Source of the DNA: Lachnospiraceae oral taxon 107 str. F0167
GTDB lineage: Bacteria; Bacillota; Clostridia; Lachnospirales; Lachnospiraceae
Reading direction: 5' to 3'
NCBI GenBank assembly: GCA_000209465.1
Contig: GL890583.1
Span: 665,606-729,605, forward strand
DNA: 64,000 bases
The notes under the pieces are model-generated. The model saw nothing but the letters and a program-made list of their open reading frames with translations, made no database searches and was not told the DNA's origin. How positions within the stretch are numbered: position 1 is the first letter of the stretch; each line of letters starts with the position of its first letter. Shown here in pieces: positions 27,008 to 37,358 of this stretch. Made by a program: the position numbers and the translations under genes.

Positions 27008-28338
27008 TATTTTGTATCCTCTCCTCTTTCTCTGATAATAAATCTGATAGAAGTTCCCTTAAATCCAAAGGCCTCCCTAATCTTATTCTCCAAATATCTT
27101 TGATAGGAGAAATGCATAAGCTGCTTTATATTAACAAAAATAACGAATGTAGGCGGTTTGACCGCCACCTGTGTGGTATAAAAAATCTTTAACCTCTTGC
27201 CCTTGTCGGATGGTGGCTGTTGCATAACGGTAGCCTCAGAGATTATTTCATTAAGTACACCTGTTTGTATTCTTAAAGTCTGATTTTCTCTGACAATATC
27301 TATCATTTCAAAAAGTTTTTGTAATCTCTGTCCACTTAGTGCAGATATAAAAATATATTCTGCATATGGCATAAATGAAAGTATTCTTTTTATATTGTCG
27401 GTATACTCATAAATAGTCTTATTATCTTTTTCCACCAAATCCCATTTGTTTACGGCAACTATAATACCCTTACCTCTGTCATGTGCAATACCTGCAATCT
27501 TGGCATCCTGCTCAGTCACACCTTCATTTGCATCTATAACAAGAATTACCACATCCGCTCTTTCCACCGCTGTTACCGTTCTGATAATGGAATATCTTTC
27601 AATATCTTCCTTTACCTTTGATTTTCTTCTAAGTCCTGCGGTATCAATAAATACATATTCCTGCTTATTATTTACCACTACGGTATCTATAGCATCTCTG
27701 GTGGTTCCTGCAATATCCGATACAATAACCCTGTTTTGTCCTGTAAGCCTGTTTATAATGGATGATTTACCTACATTCGGCTTTCCGACTATGGCTATTC
27801 TCGGTCTGTCATCATCCTCTTCACTTTCATTTCCCTTGCTCTTAAAATGCACTGCCACAGCATCCAGCAAATCACCTATTCCAAGCCTTGATGCGGCGGA
27901 TATAGCCACAGGATCTCCAATACCCAGATTGTAAAACTCATATACATCATTTCCAAACTTGGCAATGGAATCTACTTTATTTACCGCAAGTACCACAGGT
28001 TTTCTTGATTTTCTAAGCATATCACAGACCTTGGAATCGGAATCTACAAGCCCCTGACGCACATCTGTTATAAATACTATTACATCTGCGGTCTCTATAG
28101 CTATCTCAGCCTGCTCCCTCATCTGTGAAAGTATAATATCACTGCTGTCAGGCTCTATACCGCCTGTATCTATCAATGTAAAATTCATATCCAGCCATGT
28201 ACAATCTGCATAAATCCTGTCTCTTGTAACTCCCGGTGTATCCTTTACAATGGAAATAGGTTCTCCGGCTATGGCATTAAATAATGTGGACTTTCCGACA
28301 TTCGGTCTGCCTATGATGGCAACTACAGGTTTACTCAT
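27007..28338 (-). CDS. der: Ribosome biogenesis GTPase Der (EngA)
   Basis: A double-GTPase needed for 50S subunit assembly. 443 residues: G domain 1 with GRPNVGKST (about 10-18), DTGG and NKVD; G domain 2 with GKPNVGKSS (about 185), [10 protein letters not shown] and NKWDL; then the C-terminal KH-like domain ending [14 protein letters not shown]. It overlaps the DUF512 gene by eight bases and plsY by one, so the four-gene unit is translationally coupled. Confidence 0.97.
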   Translation of the reverse strand: MSKPVVAIIGRPNVGKSTLFNAIAGEPISIVKDTPGVTRDRIYADCTWLDMNFTLIDTGGIEPDSSDIILSQMREQAEIAIETADVIVFITDVRQGLVDSDSKVCDMLRKSRKPVVLAVNKVDSIAKFGNDVYEFYNLGIGDPVAISAASRLGIGDLLDAVAVHFKSKGNESEEDDDRPRIAIVGKPNVGKSSIINRLTGQNRVIVSDIAGTTRDAIDTVVVNNKQEYVFIDTAGLRRKSKVKEDIERYSIIRTVTAVERADVVILVIDANEGVTEQDAKIAGIAHDRGKGIIVAVNKWDLVEKDNKTIYEYTDNIKRILSFMPYAEYIFISALSGQRLQKLFEMIDIVRENQTLRIQTGVLNEIISEATVMQQPPSDKGKRLKIFYTTQVAVKPPTFVIFVNIKQLMHFSYQRYLENKIREAFGFKGTSIRFIIRERGEDTK

Positions 28339-29701
28339 TATTTACTCCTTTTTCATATGCCTTATAGGCATTTTCTTCTATATAATTATCTGAAACTATG
28401 GCATTTACCAGATCATAACCCGACTGACCTACTATAACGGTCTTGACATTCAAACTTCTTTCAATATCGGTTCTGGTCAGATCATCAAGCAACACCTCTT
28501 CTCCGCTTCTAAACATATTCACCGACAGTAAAAGCCTGTCACCAAGTTCCTTGCCCTTTAGCTGATTTATTATATCAACTCCGGTCAGAAGCCCTGCTAC
28601 AGTGATTCTTTCTCCAAAAAAATCATTCCTTATGGTATAGAAATTTATCTTTTTAGTCGGAAATCTTTGCTCCACTCTCTTTACCAAAGTCTTCATAGAG
28701 TGTGCCGGCAAAATAGCTGTTGCAATACTTATAGTTTCTTCTTTTTTTATATCTTCCTTATCTATCTTTAAATTCTCTATGGCATCCTTTACTTCTTCAC
28801 TTAAAAGCCTAAGCATTCCGACACCGTTTTCAAGTTGAATATATCCGTCATAAGTCTCTTCTTTCGGCATCTCTTTACCGGCAATAAGATAAAATTCATC
28901 ACTTGCCTGTGCAAAATGTTTATTACATTTTTCCATCGCCTTTTTTTGAATTTCCTCTATTATTCCGATTGTTTCTATTGCTTTAGCCTTATCCACAAGT
29001 GTAAGCCTCGGTAAATCATCTCTGAATTTTGTAATACCAACCGGCACTACAGATACACTTTCCATTGTTGGAGCATATTTTAATAAATCATTTAATGTTT
29101 TTCTTAATTCCTCACCGTCATTATATCCCGGGCACATCACCACCTGACCGTTCATAGGTACATTTTTTTCATACAGTTTATCTATATATCTAAGTGACTC
29201 TCCGGCAAAGCGATTGTGAAGCATTTTTTTTCTAAGTTCGGGATTGGTAGTATGTACAGAGATATTTATAGGTGCCAGATTAAATCTTATTATCCTTTCA
29301 ATATCCGCATCCTTCATATTTGTGAGTGTTACATAATTACCCTGTAAAAAGGAAAGTCTGGAATCATCATCTTTAAAATAAAGAGTCTCTCTCATTCCCT
29401 TCGGCATCTGGTCTATAAAGCAGAAAACACAATTATTTGTGCAGGATTTATAATCACTCATAAGCCCTTCTTCAAACTCAATTCCTATATCTTCATAGTC
29501 ACTTTCAATATCCAGCTCCCATTCTTCACCATTTGCCTTTTCTATCAACATGGTAAATTCTTCGGCATTTATATAATATCTATAATCCAATACATCTTTT
29601 ATCTCATTGCCGTCGATAGATATAAGCTTATCTCCCGGCTCTATTTCAAGCTCCTGCGCTATAGAACCTTCGGCAACGCTTTTTATTATATGAAAATTCA
29701 T
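28331..29701 (-). CDS. DUF512 radical-SAM protein with PDZ-like N-terminus
   Basis: 456 residues from the ATG at 29701, preceded by GGAG five bases upstream (the frame is open to 29728). A PDZ-like domain (about 1-65, with [13 protein letters not shown]) is followed by a 4Fe-4S cluster motif CTNNCVFCF (C-x3-C-x2-C, about 85-95) of the radical-SAM type, then the DUF512 C-terminal domain. The order PDZ-radical SAM-DUF512 is characteristic of this Clostridia and cyanobacterial family, whose reaction is unknown. Location directly before der is common in Lachnospiraceae. Eight-base overlap with der. Confidence 0.88.
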   Translation of the reverse strand: MNFHIIKSVAEGSIAQELEIEPGDKLISIDGNEIKDVLDYRYYINAEEFTMLIEKANGEEWELDIESDYEDIGIEFEEGLMSDYKSCTNNCVFCFIDQMPKGMRETLYFKDDDSRLSFLQGNYVTLTNMKDADIERIIRFNLAPINISVHTTNPELRKKMLHNRFAGESLRYIDKLYEKNVPMNGQVVMCPGYNDGEELRKTLNDLLKYAPTMESVSVVPVGITKFRDDLPRLTLVDKAKAIETIGIIEEIQKKAMEKCNKHFAQASDEFYLIAGKEMPKEETYDGYIQLENGVGMLRLLSEEVKDAIENLKIDKEDIKKEETISIATAILPAHSMKTLVKRVEQRFPTKKINFYTIRNDFFGERITVAGLLTGVDIINQLKGKELGDRLLLSVNMFRSGEEVLLDDLTRTDIERSLNVKTVIVGQSGYDLVNAIVSDNYIEENAYKAYEKGVNNE

Positions 29702-29748
29702 TCTACTCCATTCATTTGTAAACAGCAAATGACATCTACTACTATAAC

Positions 29749-29782
29749 GGAAAAAGCCACGAGATACGAGCTCGTGGCTTTC
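29749..29782. terminator. Terminator after mgtC
   Basis: AAGCCACGAG/CTCGTGGCTT stem at 29754-29780, with TTTTTCCG following on the minus strand and TTTCTT on the plus strand. It closes the long phosphodiester-type operon and lies just before the DUF512 gene. Confidence 0.85.
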
Positions 29783-29914
29783 TTATTGTAGCACTATCCG
29801 ACTACATATCTTAACTTCATTTGCCTCTTTCAGTCTAACATATTAAATTTTAGATTTCAACATCTTATTTTTTATTTCATATAACATCCATTATATCATT
29901 AAACATTTTTGTTT

Positions 29915-30592
29915 CTAAACCTCATATGACAACAAATTTTCTATTCCCACAATTTTTTCTGTAAAATCATCCCTTTCCATATTTCTTGGAAGTACAGTTT
30001 CACATTTCATTTGAAATTTTTTTTCTCCCTTTCTTTCAATCTTTATCATACTTACTTCAATACCAATTGCCTCAAGTTTTTGAACTATAGTTTCTACATC
30101 CTCTTTTTTGTCTCCAACCAAAAACATTACCTTTGCTCTTAACGGATCTTTTAGTATTTCAAGTTTTCTATGGAATAAGCACTGCATAATAAGTATAAGA
30201 ATTGTACCTTCAAAACCCAATACATACATTCTTGCACCGATAGCCATACCTATGCCTACAGTCATCCATATTCCGGCAGCTGTTGTCATACCTCGAACAA
30301 GCCCTTGTTTGCTGATGAAAATCAATCCTCCTCCAAGTATGCCTATGCCTGATATAATTCCTGCTGCAACTCTGGATATATCTACACTTACACCTTCAAT
30401 AGATATAACGTCTAAAAAACCGTATTTTGATACAATCATCATAAGTGCAGATGCTACGGATACTATGAAATGTGTTCTTACTCCGGCAGACTTCATTCTA
30501 CTCTGTCGTTCCACACCTAAAGCTGTACCACAAAGTCCGGCACATATAAGCTGAAATAAAAAAATACTATCATTTATTACATATTTTTCCAT
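29915..30592 (-). CDS. MgtC/SapB family membrane protein
   Basis: 225 residues: four or five N-terminal helices with the MgtC signature (CGTALGVERQ, then GVRTHFIVS and GGGLIFISKQGLVRGMTTAAGIW), then a C-terminal ACT-like cytosolic domain (about 150-225). MgtC proteins are linked in other bacteria to growth at low Mg2+, to phosphate homeostasis and to inhibition of ATP synthase; the biochemical role is not settled. It is the last gene, 17 bases after the preceding ORF, of an operon otherwise full of phosphoesterases, which fits a link to phosphate. Confidence 0.9.
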   Translation of the reverse strand: MEKYVINDSIFLFQLICAGLCGTALGVERQSRMKSAGVRTHFIVSVASALMMIVSKYGFLDVISIEGVSVDISRVAAGIISGIGILGGGLIFISKQGLVRGMTTAAGIWMTVGIGMAIGARMYVLGFEGTILILIMQCLFHRKLEILKDPLRAKVMFLVGDKKEDVETIVQKLEAIGIEVSMIKIERKGEKKFQMKCETVLPRNMERDDFTEKIVGIENLLSYEV

Positions 30593-30609
30593 TTAGCATC
30601 TCCTTATAT

Positions 30610-31671
30610 TTATATACTATCGACACATTCAACTTTTTTGATGTTTCCCGTATATTGATCATATTCGATAATCTCTTTATAAGAATCTTGAATACAATCG
30701 CTGTTATTCCATAATAACTTAATCTGTCCATTATCAGTGTCATTTTTTACAGTAATATTACCAATATACCTTTCATCACAATATACTTTTACACCGTCTT
30801 CCCTACTATAAGGGGCAATTTTATAGGTATTTCCACCGGGAGAAGTAAGCTCCATACCTCCATCTTCTACCAGTCTAAAAGCAATTACATCCGCACCGTA
30901 CATATCAACCATCTTGCACCATTCTAAAGTCTGATACTTTCTGCATACTCCACTTATTCCGTCAATATAAGTTACATTTGACTCCATCTTTCCTTCTTTA
31001 TCAATGTATATATGAGGTGCCTGTGAGCCACAAAAATATGGCCATCTGAATATCAAATGCCAATGCGGTGGATAATCAGGGTGTAACTCATTACAAGTTT
31101 CAAATCCAAGAAGCAATATATATCCGAGATGATTGTCATGCAAATATTTTCCTATACCCATATGCCTTAAGACTTCTCTTGCCGCAAATGTATAGTGAAC
31201 CGAAGCATCGATTTGAGTTTGCGGATATGTATCTTTATCATATTTTCCCGCACACCTTCCAATATCGTTCTCTTCAACTCTAAGAGTAATACCGTCTTCT
31301 CTTAAAATACTATGTGCATATAATGTTCTTGTCGGACCAAGAAGTCCACTAATTTCAATTTGAAATATATATTTGTTATTACTGTGATCAAATGCTATAT
31401 ATTTGCCTTCACATAATATATACTTTATTTCATATTCTTCACTGTCTTCTAAGTCTATAGAAATCAAGCAAGCATCCTTTAAGATAAAATGCTTTATATA
31501 AATTACAATTTCTCCATCTGTTTCATAATATAAACCGTTTTCTTTTGTAATCTCACATTCAAAATCTGCACTTATATTAATCTTCGGTATTCCAAATATA
31601 CCTTTTTTACTTTTAATAAATCTTATTGCTGTATATCTATATTTATTTGATTTATAAGGAAAATCAGACAT
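30610..31671 (-). CDS. Uncharacterised 353-residue protein of the phosphodiester-type operon
   Basis: I do not recognise the family. No signal peptide or membrane helix; predicted largely beta. A His-rich stretch HPDYPPHWHLIFRWPYFCG lies at about residues 200-218, and HYTFAAREVLRHMGIGKYLHDNHLGY precedes it, giving a dense set of histidines that could bind a metal or form an active site. It lies 20 bases after the LacI-fusion gene and 17 before mgtC, so it shares the operon. A hydrolase or lyase acting on the transported compound is possible but unproven. Confidence 0.7.
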   Translation of the reverse strand: MSDFPYKSNKYRYTAIRFIKSKKGIFGIPKINISADFECEITKENGLYYETDGEIVIYIKHFILKDACLISIDLEDSEEYEIKYILCEGKYIAFDHSNNKYIFQIEISGLLGPTRTLYAHSILREDGITLRVEENDIGRCAGKYDKDTYPQTQIDASVHYTFAAREVLRHMGIGKYLHDNHLGYILLLGFETCNELHPDYPPHWHLIFRWPYFCGSQAPHIYIDKEGKMESNVTYIDGISGVCRKYQTLEWCKMVDMYGADVIAFRLVEDGGMELTSPGGNTYKIAPYSREDGVKVYCDERYIGNITVKNDTDNGQIKLLWNNSDCIQDSYKEIIEYDQYTGNIKKVECVDSI

Positions 31672-31691
31672 TTAAAGCCTCCCTCTGCATA

Positions 31692-33875
31692 TTAAAGTTT
31701 TTTCTTTTTCAAATTTTCATAATCGGTCATAGCAGTTTCAAGTATTTCATCAATATCTAAATGCTCCATTATACCTTTTTTTATTGCCACACCTAGTAAA
31801 TTCTGCAACTCTTTTAATCCAATATTATCTCCATCTACTATAGGATAGTAGTTGGTCTGAGCATTTTTAAAACATTTTTTTGCATAATCAAGCCATGGAT
31901 AAGCATCATTTACTTCAGCATCATCATATGCCTTTTTTTTTGCAGACATACCGCCAAGTAATACAGTAGCTGTACCTATATCATCTCGACTAATCCATTT
32001 CAAAAAGTCTAAAGCAATATCCTTATTTTTTGAATATTTAGAAATACCAAGAACACTACCACCAAGCATAGGATTATCTCCGGGTACAATAGACCACCCT
32101 ATTTTCCCTCTAATCTTTGAGTCGGGTCCGACAAATCCACTAACATGGTTTATCATATAAATACCCATTGCCGTATCACCTTCCGCAAACTCCTGAGCTG
32201 AATCTGTCCACCAATTGTGCTCTATTTTTGAGGAACAATTCCAAGAGTCTTTAGTTTCTCTTAATGCATCTCTTGCTGCCTCAGTATTTAAAAGAATATT
32301 TCCATTTTCATCAAATAATCTTTTTGAATGACTAAAATATCGCATCAAAAATTCAACACCGACAGTTCCGTGTTCTCCTGATGTAAAGCTGCAACCATAC
32401 TTAATCGGAGATTCATTATTAAATTCATTTGTAAAAAAATACGCAATACGATTATACTCTTCAAAGGTCTTTGGAACCTCTAATGATTTCTTGTACATCT
32501 CATAATATAATCTTTTTAATCTTGTATCTTCAAACAAATCCTTTCTATAAAATAGTAACTGAATACTTGGTGTTCCCGGTAATGCATAAATATCACCATC
32601 AAGATAAGAATAATTTTTTAGTGCATTAGGCAAAAAACCGTCTAAGCTGTTACCGATATTGGATTCTATATTTGTAAGTGGCTCAAATACCGATTTAGCT
32701 AAAACCGGAAACCAATCCTTATCCATACGAACTATATCATATGACAGTTCCGCCCCCCTGTTTTTTACCAGTTTATACATACTTTCATAGTCTGATTCTG
32801 TTATTCTTATCTTTATTCCGGTATTAAATTCATATAAATTTACCACTGTCTTAAGTGCTCGTGTAGTAGGGCTTGCAATAGATAAAATATTCAATACATT
32901 TTCTTCATTTTTTGAATTTATTTTTGGCCAATCTGAAAATCCTTTTGATTCTATAATCAGTTCATTTCTATTTTCCCAGTTACGGTTTATTAGATATGAA
33001 GCGGCATCTATACCCATTTTTCTATAGTCTATTTCATACCTAATAATATCTCTTTCAGGAATAGTATATACAGGAGAAAGTGAAACGATATCTACCGGCT
33101 TATTTCTATAGAAGTTTTGATATACACTTTTTACCGTTTGAGCCAATGATATACTGTCAGTAATGACTGCATCAGGTTGCATATGAGTAAAAACTCTCAC
33201 TACATTCTGATATTTGCACTGCTCAGTAGTAACTCTCTCATATACTTCTGATATTTTATCTGATTTTCCAATACTTTCTAAAAATGAATTACGAAAGTCC
33301 ATTTTCCCTGAATATGTAAGAGGTCCTGTTAAAAGAGCAACTTTTTCATAATTACCTTGCAATATTTTTTTTGCAATCTCTTTTCCGGCCTCTATATCAT
33401 CATACCCGATAAACTTACAACTGTATGGCTGTTTATTAGATATAAAAATGACATCTTTATTTGAAAATCCTGCTTCATAGTAAGCCTCACTTCCATCTGA
33501 TATGGATGTAAAAACAGCTACTCCCTCCGTCATTCTGGATTTAATTTTCTGAATCTGCTTCCTCTCATAATCAACATCGTCATTTGTAATGTATAAATCT
33601 ACTGTATATTCTTTTCTTTCCGCATAATCTTTAAAACTGGAAAAAAAATCTATGTATGTTTTATCATATAAATTTGGAACTACAACTGCTAAAATCTTTG
33701 CAGTACCCTTTCTGAGGTTTTGAGCCTTTTCATTTATAACATAGCCCATATCCTCAACTGCTTTCATTACTCTACGTATTTTATCACTGCTTACATTATC
33801 TTTCCCGTTTAAAACATTTGAAACGGTTGCCTGCGATACTTTTGCCACCTTGGCTATATCTTTTATAGTTGCCAT
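31692..33875 (-). CDS. LacI-type regulator fused to a solute-binding-protein domain
   Basis: 727 residues, about twice the usual LacI length. Residues 2-47 form a LacI helix-turn-helix (TIKDIAKVAKVSQATVSNVLN). Residues 58-325 form a type-1 periplasmic-binding-like sensor domain (AVVVPNLYDKTYIDFF...). From about 333 to the end is a second module with the features of ABC-type sugar solute-binding proteins (family 1): YDIVRMDKDWFP, YALPGTPSIQLLFYRKDLF, FAEGDTAMGIYMINH, SILGISKYSKNKDIALDFLKW-type C-terminal strands. There is no signal peptide, so this binding domain is cytoplasmic. It lies 29 bases after the GDPD gene. It is probably the specific repressor of this operon, sensing the imported compound. 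Confidence 0.9.
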   Translation of the reverse strand: MATIKDIAKVAKVSQATVSNVLNGKDNVSSDKIRRVMKAVEDMGYVINEKAQNLRKGTAKILAVVVPNLYDKTYIDFFSSFKDYAERKEYTVDLYITNDDVDYERKQIQKIKSRMTEGVAVFTSISDGSEAYYEAGFSNKDVIFISNKQPYSCKFIGYDDIEAGKEIAKKILQGNYEKVALLTGPLTYSGKMDFRNSFLESIGKSDKISEVYERVTTEQCKYQNVVRVFTHMQPDAVITDSISLAQTVKSVYQNFYRNKPVDIVSLSPVYTIPERDIIRYEIDYRKMGIDAASYLINRNWENRNELIIESKGFSDWPKINSKNEENVLNILSIASPTTRALKTVVNLYEFNTGIKIRITESDYESMYKLVKNRGAELSYDIVRMDKDWFPVLAKSVFEPLTNIESNIGNSLDGFLPNALKNYSYLDGDIYALPGTPSIQLLFYRKDLFEDTRLKRLYYEMYKKSLEVPKTFEEYNRIAYFFTNEFNNESPIKYGCSFTSGEHGTVGVEFLMRYFSHSKRLFDENGNILLNTEAARDALRETKDSWNCSSKIEHNWWTDSAQEFAEGDTAMGIYMINHVSGFVGPDSKIRGKIGWSIVPGDNPMLGGSVLGISKYSKNKDIALDFLKWISRDDIGTATVLLGGMSAKKKAYDDAEVNDAYPWLDYAKKCFKNAQTNYYPIVDGDNIGLKELQNLLGVAIKKGIMEHLDIDEILETAMTDYENLKKKKL

Positions 33876-33904
33876 TTTCTATACTCCAATCTGATTTGTA
33901 AGTA

Positions 33905-34735
33905 TTAATGGTTTATTCCTCTATCCTTTAAATACTTACAGCATTGATATGTCCAATCAGTTTGAATTATATCAAAGCCATGGTCAACTAACCACCCCCA
34001 TCCTTTATCCGGATCATCAATCATTGAGACATCATCCGTATGCCCGGCTGAAAGAGGTATTTTATAATTGTATAATACTGCATTCCCCCATAAAGTCTTG
34101 CCCCTCTTCTTCATACTCTCTATATATTCAGGTTGTATCACAGGGGACTCTTCTGTTTTAAACACAAGTTCAGCACCGATATAATTTATATTCATTTTTT
34201 CAATTATCTCAGAAGCATTATCTTCTTCCATATATATCGGCATAAACATATAATCAGATGCCACATCTTCAATTATCTCTAAAACACTTGGAATCGGGGC
34301 ATGTTTAAGTAAAACCTGATCTTTCATGTTATGTCTTTCAACTACTTTTATGACATCGGGGATACAGTCCCCAATGCGATCAAGATTTAAAATACAACGT
34401 CCCTTAAAATGCTCTAATATATCGTCAAAAGAATTTATTCCCCATTGTGTAGGATTGAAATCAACATTGATAAGGCGAAGTTTTTTTATTTCTTCACTGT
34501 CCAGTTTTGTAAGATCAATGTTTTTATTAAGTTGATACGGTTCTTTACCTGTATGAAAAATAAATATTTTACCATCAGTACTTTTAAAAAGATCCATCTC
34601 TAAAATTGATGCACCGCCTTTTAGAGCGATATCAAATGCAGGTATTGTATTACAAGGAATATTGGAACCTGCCGCTCCACGATGAGCCACAATCTGTACA
34701 TTATCATTATTGTATAAATGAAGTGTATTTTTCAT
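33905..34735 (-). CDS. Glycerophosphodiester phosphodiesterase family protein
   Basis: 276 residues with the GDPD catalytic pattern: VAHRGAAGS (His about 18), NTIPAFDIALKGGASILEMDLFKSTDG (the E-x-D metal ligands) and FHTG where the second catalytic His is expected. GDPD enzymes hydrolyse glycerophosphodiesters to glycerol-3-phosphate and an alcohol; several members cleave other phosphodiesters. There is no signal peptide, so it acts on imported substrate. GGAGG lies nine bases before the ATG. It lies between an MBL hydrolase gene and the LacI-fusion gene. Confidence 0.88.
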   Translation of the reverse strand: MKNTLHLYNNDNVQIVAHRGAAGSNIPCNTIPAFDIALKGGASILEMDLFKSTDGKIFIFHTGKEPYQLNKNIDLTKLDSEEIKKLRLINVDFNPTQWGINSFDDILEHFKGRCILNLDRIGDCIPDVIKVVERHNMKDQVLLKHAPIPSVLEIIEDVASDYMFMPIYMEEDNASEIIEKMNINYIGAELVFKTEESPVIQPEYIESMKKRGKTLWGNAVLYNYKIPLSAGHTDDVSMIDDPDKGWGWLVDHGFDIIQTDWTYQCCKYLKDRGINH

Positions 34736-34760
34736 TCTAACTTACCTCCGGCATTCCAAT

Positions 34761-35450
34761 TTATACTATCTTCGGAACACGAAATCCTGCTTTAACAATA
34801 TCATCTTCAATATCATCTCCTAAATGCATGCAATAAACACGTTGTCTTTCTTCATACGGAATAATCTCGCATAATTTCTTAAGAGAAAAATGTGATGTAC
34901 TGTCTGTATCTAGGAATGTACATTCTTGATACATAGTCTTTATTTCTCCTGATAGAAAGGCATTTAAAATATCAGACGGAACATTGCTTGTATCACCACT
35001 GTAGTATATCTTTTCTCCATTACATTCAAAAATAAATCCGCAACATAACATATCTGTAGCATGGATTTCTCTCTTCACATAAATAGATAATCCGATCGCT
35101 TCGCATTCTTTGAAGTCTGTTGTGAAATTATATTTATCAGTGTGAACTCCACTTTGAGCCAATATATTCACAATGGTATTTTCCTCAGCTGCCAATAATA
35201 CTTTTTTATCAAGTACATTTTTACAAAAAGAAAGAAAAGATCCCAGACTACCGATATGATCAGCATGAAGGTGTGTAAGCAGTACAACTATATTATCATA
35301 ATCATATATTTCATTACGTGAAAACATAGCTCTAAAAGTACTCTCTCCACAGTCTATTAAGTATAGACAGTTATCATGCTCAAAAAATGCACAATTACTT
35401 CCCAGTACAGGATAATATGCCGCTCCTATTCCGGTGAATTTTAATTCCAT
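34761..35450 (-). CDS. Metallo-beta-lactamase-fold hydrolase (RNase Z / PhnP-like)
   Basis: 229 residues. The metal motif THLHADHIGSL (H-x-H-x-D-H, about 59-69) is followed by YSGDTS (about 149-154) and a C-terminal CMHLGDD in the place of the last His ligand, a pattern typical of RNase Z-like and PhnP-like phosphodiesterases. It could cleave a cyclic or linear phosphodiester. The gene is embedded with a metallophosphoesterase, a GDPD and a sugar-type ABC transporter, which favours a small-molecule phosphodiester over RNA as substrate. AAGGAG precedes the ATG. Confidence 0.85.
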   Translation of the reverse strand: MELKFTGIGAAYYPVLGSNCAFFEHDNCLYLIDCGESTFRAMFSRNEIYDYDNIVVLLTHLHADHIGSLGSFLSFCKNVLDKKVLLAAEENTIVNILAQSGVHTDKYNFTTDFKECEAIGLSIYVKREIHATDMLCCGFIFECNGEKIYYSGDTSNVPSDILNAFLSGEIKTMYQECTFLDTDSTSHFSLKKLCEIIPYEERQRVYCMHLGDDIEDDIVKAGFRVPKIV

Positions 35451-35490
35451 TTTATCTCCTTATTTTCCTATACTAAAATTTTTATATAAA

Positions 35491-36462
35491 TCACCATAAG
35501 ATTTCTCTATCTTGTACAGATGCACTCAAATCCTCATCACACCCCATATCCAACGGACTTGGCTTTATAAACTCTCCCGATTTTCCTTTAATATAAGCCC
35601 CTTTGCTATTTAATTCTACTATTGCATACAGAGGGCTCTTATATGGAAATGTATACTGAAGATTTGGAAAAGCCTCTTCTATTTCATCTGAAAATCTATG
35701 TTTTGCAAACTTTGTACCGATCCAATGATTTGACATACTGTTTAGAGTATAGTAATACACTCCTTTATCACATTCCAATCTATCTACATGTGTATGTCCG
35801 TTTATACAAAGTCTAACTTTTTTACCGTTTCTATTTGCCTTTATGAATAAATTTGAAAGTTCGTCAGCATTTTTTATACCTCTGGAGCCTTCATTTAGAG
35901 GTTGATGCGAAAATATTATTTTAGGCATATCAGATTCCAACAGTTCTTTTTCAATCCATTCCATTTGTTCAGAATCAATATATGGTAAATCATCAGAATC
36001 AAAATAATCCCCATAATAATAATCTTTAAGTTCTCCGGTCTTCGTTTTAAAATTATTACCGTCAAGCACTAAGAATTTCCAATCTTTACATATGAAAGAG
36101 TAATATCTCTTATCCATTCCATAGAGCTTCATCGCCTGTTCCTTTGAGCAAAAATCAAACTCATGATTTCCAAGTACATGATAATGTGGTTTGGAAAATT
36201 TATTAAATTTCTCCAAGAGTTCAATTTTAGGTACATCAGCCGGTACTCTCATCGCATTTTTAAGATTTATAGGCATATTCTTTTCTGAACATAGGCATTT
36301 ACTTGTATCCTCCGGGTAACAAAAATCTCCCAGTTGAATGATAAAGTCAACATCTTCTTTCTTCATTTGTTCTATGAATGTATCCAGTCGTATTCTTCCA
36401 TCATGCATAATATCAAGATGTAAATCAGTAAAAATTCCAAATTTTACATTACTATAATGCAT
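35491..36462 (-). CDS. Calcineurin-like metallophosphoesterase
   Basis: 323 residues with the five metallophosphoesterase motifs: FTDLHLD (about 11), GDFCYPED (about 45), GNHEFD (about 99), HQPLN (about 186) and GHTHVDR (about 221). The last and first supply the dinuclear metal site. There is no signal peptide, so it is cytoplasmic. It lies 24 bases after the second permease gene and is the first enzyme of the operon, probably acting on the substrate soon after import. Confidence 0.88.
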   Translation of the reverse strand: MHYSNVKFGIFTDLHLDIMHDGRIRLDTFIEQMKKEDVDFIIQLGDFCYPEDTSKCLCSEKNMPINLKNAMRVPADVPKIELLEKFNKFSKPHYHVLGNHEFDFCSKEQAMKLYGMDKRYYSFICKDWKFLVLDGNNFKTKTGELKDYYYGDYFDSDDLPYIDSEQMEWIEKELLESDMPKIIFSHQPLNEGSRGIKNADELSNLFIKANRNGKKVRLCINGHTHVDRLECDKGVYYYTLNSMSNHWIGTKFAKHRFSDEIEEAFPNLQYTFPYKSPLYAIVELNSKGAYIKGKSGEFIKPSPLDMGCDEDLSASVQDREILW

Positions 36463-36486
36463 TTTGCCACCTCAATTATTATTAAA

Positions 36487-37347
36487 TTAACCCTTAACAC
36501 CACCTGATGTCACCCCTGCCACAATTTTATCGGAAAGGAATAGGTATATAATTACAGTTGGCATAAATACAATTACTACAGATGCAAACATTCCGGCCCA
36601 ATCACCTGATTGCATCATTGATTGTACAGTCTGATAAAGACCTACACCTACAGGGCGAAGTTCAGATTTATTGGCAAAAATCAACGCCATAAAATATTCA
36701 TTCCATCTGCTTATAAAGTTAAAAATTGTTACTGTCATAATAGCAGGTTGTGCCAATGGAAACATGATTCTCCAAAAGCATTGTATCGGACCACATCCGT
36801 CTATTGCCGCCGCTTCTTCATACACATCAGATATCCCCTGGAAAAATGCCATTAGAAAGAAAGTTGTGTATGGTACTGAAGTTGCCGTATATATAAAGAT
36901 CAAAGTCAAGTGTGTTCCACTCAATTTTAATGTACTGACAATTGAAAATAGCGGCATAACAATCATAATACCGGGAATTCCAAGAGCTGTAATAATACTC
37001 TTTTTAATCAAACCGTTAAATTTAAACTTAAATCTGGTAAGGCAATATGCTGCAGGTGCACTCACTATAATAGTAAGGATACATGACGGTACTGTATAAA
37101 TCACTGAATTTAAAAGATTCATCAATGCCTTATTTCTAAAGAAAGCTTTAGTATAATTTTCAAAATGTAATCCTGTAGATAATACATTACCCGTAAATAC
37201 CTCTTTTGTTGATGACAGTGAAGCTGCAATAATCCAGCCAATCATAAATATTGTAAAAAAGGCCCAAATAATTCCAATAATGTAACTAGGTAATAAAGTA
37301 ATTTCTTTTCTCCATCTGAAATCGGACTTTCTTTTATTATTCTTCAT
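36487..37347 (-). CDS. Carbohydrate-type ABC transporter permease (MalG-like)
   Basis: 286 residues with six predicted helices. The EAA loop for ATPase docking is seen as YEEAAAIDGCGPIQCFWRIMFPLAQPA (about 185-211), and the C-terminus ends KIVAGVTSGGVKG, typical of MalG-like permeases. It starts 12 bases after the partner permease stop. No ATP-binding subunit is encoded anywhere in the operon, so a shared MsmK/UgpC-type ATPase from elsewhere is expected. Confidence 0.93.
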   Translation of the reverse strand: MKNNKRKSDFRWRKEITLLPSYIIGIIWAFFTIFMIGWIIAASLSSTKEVFTGNVLSTGLHFENYTKAFFRNKALMNLLNSVIYTVPSCILTIIVSAPAAYCLTRFKFKFNGLIKKSIITALGIPGIMIVMPLFSIVSTLKLSGTHLTLIFIYTATSVPYTTFFLMAFFQGISDVYEEAAAIDGCGPIQCFWRIMFPLAQPAIMTVTIFNFISRWNEYFMALIFANKSELRPVGVGLYQTVQSMMQSGDWAGMFASVVIVFMPTVIIYLFLSDKIVAGVTSGGVKG

Positions 37348-37358
37348 CTCTTCACCTC

